This document shows, piece by piece, positions 6,191-11,326 of a stretch of DNA of 11,326 nucleotides. The stretch covers positions 17,887 to 29,212 of the forward strand of contig DBZY01000030.1 in assembly GCA_002311835.1 (NCBI GenBank). Direction: 5' to 3'. The notes below the pieces were generated by a model, which worked only from the letters and a program-made list of their open reading frames with translations, made no database searches and had not been told where the DNA came from. The translations under genes and the position numbers were made by a program. Numbering within the stretch: the first letter of the stretch is position 1; every line of letters starts with the position of its first letter. This DNA is from Proteobacteria bacterium UBA1148 (GTDB lineage Bacteria > Pseudomonadota > Gammaproteobacteria > Steroidobacterales > Rariloculaceae).

Positions 6191-7387
6191 ATGTCTATGA
6201 AATTAAAAACTTTAGTTTGCTTGATCTTTGCGATCGCTGCTTATACGGGACCCAGTGAATCACTGTATGCGCAGCATGCCGAGTTCACAGTCACCACGGT
6301 TGGACAATTCGATGAGCCGTGGGCACTGGAGTTTCTTTCTGACGGACGACTACTTGTCAGTGAGGTAGGAGGGGCACTCAAGATACTTAACTCAGACGGA
6401 AGTGTAAGTGAGATTGCTGGGTTACCCGAAGTGACTCATGGTGGACAAGGTGGTTTTGGAGACGTCGTTCTTCATCCTAATTTTAGTGACAACAACCTGG
6501 TATATGTCAGTTACGTCGAGCGTGGTGACGGTGAGACGAGCGGAGCGGCCGTCGCACGCGCGCAATTGAGGTTGTCTGGAGACGGGGGAGAACTTACTGG
6601 ACTAGAAGTCATTTGGCGCCAGGTGCCCAAAGTCACCGGACGAGGTCACTTCGGTCACCGAATTGCATTTGGACCGAATGGGTATCTCTGGATTAGTTCT
6701 GGAGATCGACAGAAATTTGATCCGGCGCAGGACATGGAGTCGAATTTGGGTAAAATCGTGCGGCTTAACGATGACGGGTCAATTCCGAGTGACAATCCGT
6801 TCTTCGAGCGCGGCGGTGTAACGGCTGAGATTTGGTCTCTTGGTCATCGTAACCCGTTAGGGTTAGCGTTCGATCAATCAGGACGGCTTTGGAATACTGA
6901 AATGGGTCCAAAGGGTGGTGATGAGCTCAACCTCGTTCAGCGCGGTGCTAATTACGGCTATCCGATCGTATCGAACGGGGATCATTACGATACCCAAAAT
7001 ATTCCCGATCATCCCCTATCGAGTGGAACAGCCACGGCTATACGGGAACATGGCCTGGATATTCCTGATCACCCCCTACGTCCGGAGTTTGCCGCACCAG
7101 CCGCCTTTTGGAATCCGGTTATCTCTCCATCTAGCTTGATGGTGTACAGCGGTAGCGAGTTTCCCGACTGGAGAGGTGATGCGTTTATTGGAGGTTTGTC
7201 TTCACAGGCACTCATACGAATAGAATTCGACGGTGATACAGCGCGTGAGGCACAACGCTTTAATATGGGTCGCCGAATTAGAGCAGTCGAGCAAGGGCCA
7301 GATGGATCGATATGGGTGCTTGAGGGTGGACGCCCGGGCCGGGGTGCGAATGGTTCACTATTCAAACTAACCGCCCCGACTCCTTAA
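6191..7387 (+). CDS. PQQ-dependent sugar dehydrogenase, soluble aldose/sorbosone type
   Basis: This 398-residue periplasmic protein has a Sec signal peptide (MKLK, hydrophobic to about 25, cleavage near LYAQ). It belongs to the six-bladed beta-propeller glucose/sorbosone dehydrogenase family, which oxidises aldoses or related alcohols with PQQ as cofactor. Family landmarks are PWAL (43-46), HGGQGGFGDVVLHPNF (83-98), GHFGHRIAFGPNG (152-164), SSGDR (169-173), GHRNPLGLAFD (218-228), TEMGPKGGDELNLV (236-249) and NYGYP (254-258). His153 and Arg220 align by motif with the active-site His144 and Arg228 of Acinetobacter soluble glucose dehydrogenase. The substrate cannot be read from sequence. Residues 271-290 look like an extra segment bounded by two IPDHPL copies. 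The start has a strong GGGAG site; the longer frame from TTG 6065 is rejected. The cytochrome follows 20 bases later and is the probable electron acceptor. Confidence 0.93.
   Translation: MSMKLKTLVCLIFAIAAYTGPSESLYAQHAEFTVTTVGQFDEPWALEFLSDGRLLVSEVGGALKILNSDGSVSEIAGLPEVTHGGQGGFGDVVLHPNFSDNNLVYVSYVERGDGETSGAAVARAQLRLSGDGGELTGLEVIWRQVPKVTGRGHFGHRIAFGPNGYLWISSGDRQKFDPAQDMESNLGKIVRLNDDGSIPSDNPFFERGGVTAEIWSLGHRNPLGLAFDQSGRLWNTEMGPKGGDELNLVQRGANYGYPIVSNGDHYDTQNIPDHPLSSGTATAIREHGLDIPDHPLRPEFAAPAAFWNPVISPSSLMVYSGSEFPDWRGDAFIGGLSSQALIRIEFDGDTAREAQRFNMGRRIRAVEQGPDGSIWVLEGGRPGRGANGSLFKLTAPTP
7001..7079 (+). repeat. Direct repeat of 19 bases, 60 bases apart, inside the dehydrogenase
   Basis: Bases 7001-7019 and 7061-7079 match at 16 of 19 positions and both encode IPDHPL (residues 271-276 and 291-296). 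The 60-base period equals 20 codons, so the frame is kept. The segment between the copies (SSGTATAIREHGLD) shows no visible similarity to the flanks. Confidence 0.6.
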
Positions 7388-7395
7388 CGAATGGT

Positions 7396-7401
7396 AGGAA
7401 G
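7396..7401 (+). promoter_or_regulatory. Ribosome binding site for the cytochrome gene
   Basis: AGGAAG lies six bases before the GTG at 7408, in the 20-base gap after the dehydrogenase stop. It supports the GTG start and translation from a shared message. Confidence 0.6.
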
Positions 7402-7407
7402 ATCAAA

Positions 7408-8481
7408 GTGAAGCAGCAAGCTCGTATTGCTCTCTTATGTGGAGTTTGTGTCTCTTTGGGAGCATCGTTTGCCTGGGCTCAGGAACAGTATGAGCCAGAG
7501 CCTTTATGGGCGTATGCTTGGAGTACGCAACCTCAGCCCGGGGACCAACCGCGACCACAAATTCCTCCAAGTAGGGACCTTCGTCCTGGTGATGATCCTG
7601 AGGAAGTGGCTAGGCTAAGGACAGTCGAGGGGAGCAGTGCGACGTACTCGAGGATGGACGTTCGAGATGGTCATGATGTAATCGACTGGTTCCCCGGTGA
7701 CCATCCACTGATGCCCGATATCATCAGACACGGTCCTGCGAGCCTAATGACAGAGCGCGGACGGGGTTGTGGTTCGTGTCATTTGCCGAATGGGAAAGGA
7801 CGTCCCGAAAACGCACCACCAGCGGGACAGCCGGCTGCCTATACCATCCAGCAGTTGCAAGATATGCGGAATGGTTTGCGCTACAGCGCTGATCCAAGGA
7901 AGCCAAATTCGTCGACGATGAATGCACTAGCTGAAGCGATGACTGAAGAGGAGATGCAGGAGGCCGCAGAATATTTCGCCGCGATTCCTTGGACTCCTTG
8001 GATGAACGTGATGGAGGCGGATCTGATACCAGAGATGCACCTCGAGGAGGGAAACATGTACATCACGGTCGGGACGGAGCCGACCGAGCCGCTTGCGGGG
8101 CGAATCGTCGAGACGCCGGTGGACGAACACCAGGCCAACTTCCTTCGTAATCCGCGTTCACCTTGGAATGTTTACGTTCCTACAGGAAGCCTTGCGAGGG
8201 GCGAGAAACTCGTGACGACGGGAGCCGGCAAGACGATACAGTGTGGTATATGTCACGGATCGGACCTTATGGGTCTAGCCAGTATTCCAGGAATTGCTGG
8301 TCGATCGCCCAGCTATATGATGCGCCAGTTGTACGATATGAAACGGGGTACGCGGAACGGGCTATCGGTGCAGTTGATGAAGCCGATCATAGCTAACCTG
8401 ACTGTCGACGACATGACAGCAATCGTAGCCTACTTGGCCTCGATCACCCCACCGACTCCGGCACCAACTGACGCGCAGTAA
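7408..8481 (+). CDS. Di-haem c-type cytochrome, periplasmic
   Basis: This 357-residue protein has a Sec signal peptide (cleavage near AWAQ, residue 25). It carries two covalent haem sites, CGSCH at 121-125 and CGICH at 279-283, each in a class I cytochrome c domain. Met171 (TMNALAEAMTEEEM) and Met324 (QLMKPIIANLTVDDM) sit where the second axial ligand is expected in each. The two domains are separated by a longer inter-domain stretch (about 195-255). The N-terminal 90 residues before the first haem are Pro-rich, then contain DVRDGHDVIDWFPGDHP, a conserved-looking extension of unknown role. A Pro-rich tail ends the protein. It is predicted to accept electrons from the PQQ dehydrogenase encoded directly upstream and pass them to a terminal oxidase; that partnership is inferred from the gene order. 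The domain arrangement resembles cytochrome c4 but the protein is much longer. Confidence 0.92.
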   Translation: MKQQARIALLCGVCVSLGASFAWAQEQYEPEPLWAYAWSTQPQPGDQPRPQIPPSRDLRPGDDPEEVARLRTVEGSSATYSRMDVRDGHDVIDWFPGDHPLMPDIIRHGPASLMTERGRGCGSCHLPNGKGRPENAPPAGQPAAYTIQQLQDMRNGLRYSADPRKPNSSTMNALAEAMTEEEMQEAAEYFAAIPWTPWMNVMEADLIPEMHLEEGNMYITVGTEPTEPLAGRIVETPVDEHQANFLRNPRSPWNVYVPTGSLARGEKLVTTGAGKTIQCGICHGSDLMGLASIPGIAGRSPSYMMRQLYDMKRGTRNGLSVQLMKPIIANLTVDDMTAIVAYLASITPPTPAPTDAQ

Positions 8482-8522
8482 GGGTTGCCTACTACAAGCG
8501 ACCGATCGTGGGAGCAGCAGGT

Positions 8523-9509
8523 CTATTCAAGCGTGTAGCGTCTCGCGATCTCAAGTTCACACTCAAATGGCGCCATTTCACGATCAGGCACATGATCCAA
8601 TACGACTTCGCCAGTTGACGGCTCGGCCATGAATTCTGGGTCTTCAACGGAAAATTCCACCTTAAGCTGTGTGCGACTTTCGCTCAACGTAAATTTTTCG
8701 GTGACATGTTTTTGAGCGCCTGATGGGACGCCAGAACGGTTACCCGTCGGGCTATCAGTGAAAAGTGTTGTGCTGACCACAAGAGAATCTCCGTCCCAAT
8801 GCCCAATGGAATGACCTTGATTAGTACGCTCGGCGCCCTCAGGATGCCCCCGTCCATCCATATAAATGATGCGCTCGACACTGAAGTACTCACTCTTAAT
8901 AAGTATTTCGTCACCACGAACTTCGATTTCACTTCTATAGGGCATATATGTGAGCATAGGTACAGGCGCTGCAATGCAGTCCTTCACAGGGTTTTGGGAC
9001 TCATCATAGTTGGCTTGGCCGGCCGCCCCGCGTTCGGTCAACTCCCCACGAACGAAGCTTAATTCTTGGAAACCTTTTAATCCGTCCCAGACACCTGAAA
9101 TTTCATTTGCCGGGACATCCGATGTAACTCCGGTCGTCCAGCGTGTCACAGAGGTTCCATCCTCTTTGCTTAGCGCTAACAGCCACGCATTACGCGTAAC
9201 AGGATTTTTGTTGGGGTTAACTCGAGCTGATACGACGTCTCCGGAAGTCACCGTTGTGGGCGCCCATCCGCCTCTTGCCATGAGGGGCGTGGATCCCCCT
9301 TCAAGCTCCCATTCAACGGATTGGGCTCCTGCTTCACCTTCAACCTCAATGTATATGTAGACGTGAGGGTTTTTCCATTCATAACGGAGTACCGTGCCTT
9401 GGAGGGTTAGGACAGACTCTGCGTCGTAAATTGAGCTGCTGTGATGGCCTAGAACGGGTGGTGACAAGAGGAAAGTGCTTGTTAGTGCTGTAGCGTAAAT
9501 AATTTTCAC
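8523..9509 (-). CDS. Exported DUF6152-type protein with C-terminal domain
   Basis: This 328-residue predicted periplasmic protein is of unknown function. The signal peptide ends PVLG, with cleavage expected before His22-His23-Ser24. WKNPH lies at 45-49 in the DUF6152-like domain, ISGVWD marks the linker, and the C-terminal domain carries a Cys followed by a Pro/Met run, IIYMDGRGHP, GHSIGHWDGDSLVVSTT, VTEKF, VEDPEFMAEP and a closing FECELEIARRY. It is most like 2566-3585 in every block, including GVPSG-QKHV between the last strands. The GTG at 9509 is chosen because GAGGG lies four bases upstream and it gives a normal signal peptide; a TTG at 9575 would add 22 polar residues. It is convergent with the cytochrome gene (41-base gap, no terminator visible) and divergent from the Tat-exported gene. 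Confidence 0.85.
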   Translation of the reverse strand: MKIIYATALTSTFLLSPPVLGHHSSSIYDAESVLTLQGTVLRYEWKNPHVYIYIEVEGEAGAQSVEWELEGGSTPLMARGGWAPTTVTSGDVVSARVNPNKNPVTRNAWLLALSKEDGTSVTRWTTGVTSDVPANEISGVWDGLKGFQELSFVRGELTERGAAGQANYDESQNPVKDCIAAPVPMLTYMPYRSEIEVRGDEILIKSEYFSVERIIYMDGRGHPEGAERTNQGHSIGHWDGDSLVVSTTLFTDSPTGNRSGVPSGAQKHVTEKFTLSESRTQLKVEFSVEDPEFMAEPSTGEVVLDHVPDREMAPFECELEIARRYTLE

Positions 9510-9706
9510 GGTACCCTCAGAAAATACTCGTCTGGATCCCTGCTTACCGGGAAAATCCCTCGTTGGGTTCCCCAATTCTGATAGCTCGACAATAGCCCAT
9601 TATGCCTACATCCCCGTTTTGATGTATGGAGAATCTGGTTAAAGGCAGTCTAGTCAACAATTCGTTAAAATAGAGCTGCGTTAGTTGAAAAAAGAGGGAG
9701 CGGACT
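9510..9706. other. Divergent intergenic region, weak promoter signals
   Basis: This 197-base gap must hold starts of transcription in both directions. Rightward, TAAAAT (9666-9671) is a five-of-six -10 match about 36 bases before the ATG at 9707, without a convincing -35. Leftward, CATAAT on the reverse strand (9599-9604) is a similar -10, also lacking a -35. An imperfect hairpin with arms tacatc and gatgta (9607-9612, 9621-9626) lies between them. GAGGG on the reverse strand (9514-9518) is the ribosome site for the leftward gene. Confidence 0.3.
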
Positions 9707-10426
9707 ATGGACCGAGAATACGAATTCGACGCGTCCAACAAACCGATCGTATTCGGATCGCGTAACCGTGATATCAGTCGTCGCTCGCTCCTCATCGCTG
9801 CTGCTGCAGCCGCCACGGGCGCGCTATCCTCGTTTGCTCTTGTGCAGCCGGTTCTCGCTGCAGGCGAAGTTGAGACGAAGTTTAGACGTATTCGGACGCA
9901 GTTCATCGCTGCGTTGAGTGATCCAGATGCAACGTCCGGTAGCAATGCGCAGTTGTGGGGGTTATGGGTTAAGGATCCTGGCCCACGGGGCGTGAGGCTA
10001 AGCGGCTATGAACTATTGATGGCTGCAGGAGGTATTGCCCCCGCTCGGTGGGAATTTGACAGCAAAGATTGGTGGTTGGAGGAAAATGGCTTGATCATGG
10101 AGCAGCCAAACTTTCCGGTCGCTCCTGGAAAATATTTGGTAACGGGTAATCGTGAAGTGACGACCATATTGACTGTTCATCCTGTGGAAGAGGGTGGTAA
10201 TCAACGTTGGGAGCTTGCTGACGGCGCCACAATATATGACGTGACGCATTTGCGTTGCCGGTCCGCACGCTACACGCCGTCGACGATTGACAGTTCTTGT
10301 TCTCCGGCTAAGGCGCCGAGGGACGAATTTCCAGTTACTCCAGGGGATTCAATGCCTGTGGTTGAGAACTGTAACAAGCAGGACTACTCGGTTCTCTTCG
10401 TAATCGGTGTGGGTGTGGAAGACTAA
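9707..10426 (+). CDS. Tat-exported protein of unknown function, His/Cys-rich tail
   Basis: This 239-residue protein has a long polar start, then the twin-arginine motif SRRSLL at 24-29, an Ala-rich hydrophobic stretch and a cleavage site near VLA (49-51). It is predicted to fold in the cytoplasm and cross by the Tat pathway, often a sign of a bound cofactor. The mature part has LWGLWVKDPGPRGVRL (83-98), a Trp-rich segment (WEFDSKDWWLEENGLIM, about 115-131), and YLVTGNREVTTILTVH (143-158). The tail carries His181, Cys184, Cys198, Met216 and Cys222 (HLRC, CSP, NCNKQDY). I do not recognise a named family with a known role; the blocks look conserved rather than random. GGGAG lies about seven bases upstream of the ATG. 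The following gene starts 129 bases later on the same strand. Confidence 0.8.
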   Translation: MDREYEFDASNKPIVFGSRNRDISRRSLLIAAAAAATGALSSFALVQPVLAAGEVETKFRRIRTQFIAALSDPDATSGSNAQLWGLWVKDPGPRGVRLSGYELLMAAGGIAPARWEFDSKDWWLEENGLIMEQPNFPVAPGKYLVTGNREVTTILTVHPVEEGGNQRWELADGATIYDVTHLRCRSARYTPSTIDSSCSPAKAPRDEFPVTPGDSMPVVENCNKQDYSVLFVIGVGVED

Positions 10427-10555
10427 CAGCAACGCATGTAGTGGTCCCTTTGGCAGCTTGCGATTTAAGCATGGATCGTCCAGTGTGTAGGGGTTCCCGC
10501 GGTCTAGATATTAGTGGTTTGGGTCCATGAGACTCTTCTGAAAGGTAGGTTATCA
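10427..10555. other. Intergenic gap, nothing clear
   Basis: These 129 bases separate two genes on the same strand. No hairpin with a T-run and no good promoter was found. AGGT (10545-10548) serves as a modest ribosome site for the next gene. Confidence 0.3.
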
Positions 10556-11326
10556 ATGCGGTTTTTCCTATCAAACATAATCTTTATGGTGGGGGCTGGT
10601 TTGGCATTTTCACAATCGCCCAACAGGATCCCTGCCGAAGGTGGTGATATAGTCATTACTCCGATTATCCATTCGAGTGTGCAGGTGGAGCATGCGGGGA
10701 GGGTCATCCAAGTTGATCCCTGGAGCGTCGGTGACTTGTCACAAGCCAAACCGGCCGACCTCATCTTGGTAACCGACGACCCTGGTCATCATCTGGATCC
10801 GGATGCGATTGCTCAGCTACGCAAGCCTGGTGCACCGGTCGTATTGACCGAGACCGCGTATAGGCGGTTCCCTAATGGGACTGTTCTCTCCAACGGAGGG
10901 AGCGGTGTTTTCGCCAATATTCAAGTTGAGGCCGTGGGCGCCTACGACATGACGCCCTCGACAGGTGCGCCTGGACTTCCATTCCATCCCAGAGGTGAGG
11001 CAAATGGCTATGTGGTCACTCTGGGAGGTAAGCGTCTATTTTTCTCCGGGGTGGGAGAGTGCGTGCCCGAGATTCAGGCATTGGAGAATATCGACGTCGC
11101 GATTATGCCTATGAATCTGCCGGTGGATCGGATGCGTCCAATCGCGGTTGCCGAGTGTGTGAAGACCTTCAAACCTAAGATCGTCTATCTGAATCACTAC
11201 GATCAGCCATATACACGTTGGCTTACCAACCCACAGGGTGATCCGCCGCCTGACGCGCAGAACACGCCGGGCACGATCCGCGCCTTCAGTGAGGCGATCG
11301 AAGGTGAGGGTATCGAGTTTCGAGAT
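10556..11326 (+). CDS. Exported metallo-beta-lactamase-fold protein, UlaG-like, altered metal site (partial)
   Basis: The frame is open from ATG 10556 to the window edge (257 codons, no stop), so the C-terminus is missing. A Sec signal peptide (residues 1-20, ending AFSQ) suggests a periplasmic protein. The fold is recognisable: an opening strand with IIHSSVQVEHAGRVIQVDP (37-55), the loop TDDPGHHLDP (73-82), HPRGEANGYVV (144-154), FFSGVGECVPEIQAL (162-176), IDVAIMPMNLP (179-189) and VYLNHYDQ (210-217). These match the UlaG/Lactamase_B_3-type hydrolases. The usual ligand loop reads HxHxDH; here, aligned by the flanking T and HLD, it is Asp74, Pro76, His78, His79, so at most the last His is kept. 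The usual SGD aspartate is also replaced (SGVG), while His144 and His214 remain. It may have a changed metal site or no hydrolase activity. Confidence 0.82.
   Translation, partial: MRFFLSNIIFMVGAGLAFSQSPNRIPAEGGDIVITPIIHSSVQVEHAGRVIQVDPWSVGDLSQAKPADLILVTDDPGHHLDPDAIAQLRKPGAPVVLTETAYRRFPNGTVLSNGGSGVFANIQVEAVGAYDMTPSTGAPGLPFHPRGEANGYVVTLGGKRLFFSGVGECVPEIQALENIDVAIMPMNLPVDRMRPIAVAECVKTFKPKIVYLNHYDQPYTRWLTNPQGDPPPDAQNTPGTIRAFSEAIEGEGIEFRD

Noticed and set aside
9544..9945. Reverse-strand open frame of 133 codons
   Set aside because: It runs antisense through the Tat signal region of 9707-10426; its Ala-rich stretch mirrors the codons of that signal.
1..11326. tRNA, rRNA, CRISPR array, insertion sequence or attachment site
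   Set aside because: No cloverleaf, regularly spaced repeats, transposase frame or terminal inverted repeats were seen on either strand.

Overview
The window carries eleven genes (one cut by the right edge) plus the probable last codons of another at the left edge. Every complete gene, and the cut one, starts with an export signal, so this is a locus for the cell envelope. Sec signals, one twin-arginine signal, a c-type cytochrome and a PQQ-type dehydrogenase point to a Gram-negative bacterium with a periplasm. The families resemble those of uncultured aerobic environmental lineages (Gammaproteobacteria or Acidobacteriota-like). That placement rests on recalled family style only; there is no rRNA, tRNA, mobile element or CRISPR array here to anchor it.

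Left part (125-5983): a cluster of related exported proteins in alternating orientation. Three proteins carry a DUF6152-type domain (His-His-Ser straight after the signal peptide, then Trp-x-Asn-Pro-His): 125-1207 (+), 2566-3585 (+) and the single-domain 4313-4684 (-). A fourth lies further right at 8523-9509 (-). The two long copies here continue into a C-terminal domain that also ends two close paralogues of a second family, 1266-2390 (-) and 4859-5983 (+). Those two are both 374 residues long, in inverted orientation, and bracket the block between them. A small exported protein resembling PsbP/DUF1795 folds (3598-4281, -) follows the single-domain DUF6152 gene in a two-gene unit. That unit has a recognisable promoter and a palindrome over the predicted transcription start.

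Middle part (6191-8481): a two-gene unit of a soluble PQQ-dependent aldose/sorbosone-type dehydrogenase and a di-haem c-type cytochrome, an obvious electron donor and acceptor pair in the periplasm. It is followed, convergently, by the fourth DUF6152 gene.

Right part (9707-11326): a Tat-exported protein of unknown function with a conserved-looking His/Cys-rich tail, then an exported metallo-beta-lactamase-fold protein (UlaG-like) whose usual metal-ligand motif is altered. It is cut by the window end.

Working picture (inference): a periplasmic oxidation module in which the dehydrogenase and cytochrome move electrons, while the DUF6152/C-domain proteins have an unknown role. The most testable idea is that signal-peptide removal leaves a free N-terminal histidine in every DUF6152 protein. 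With the Asn-Pro-His histidine, it could form a copper site similar to the histidine brace of other exported beta-sandwich proteins.
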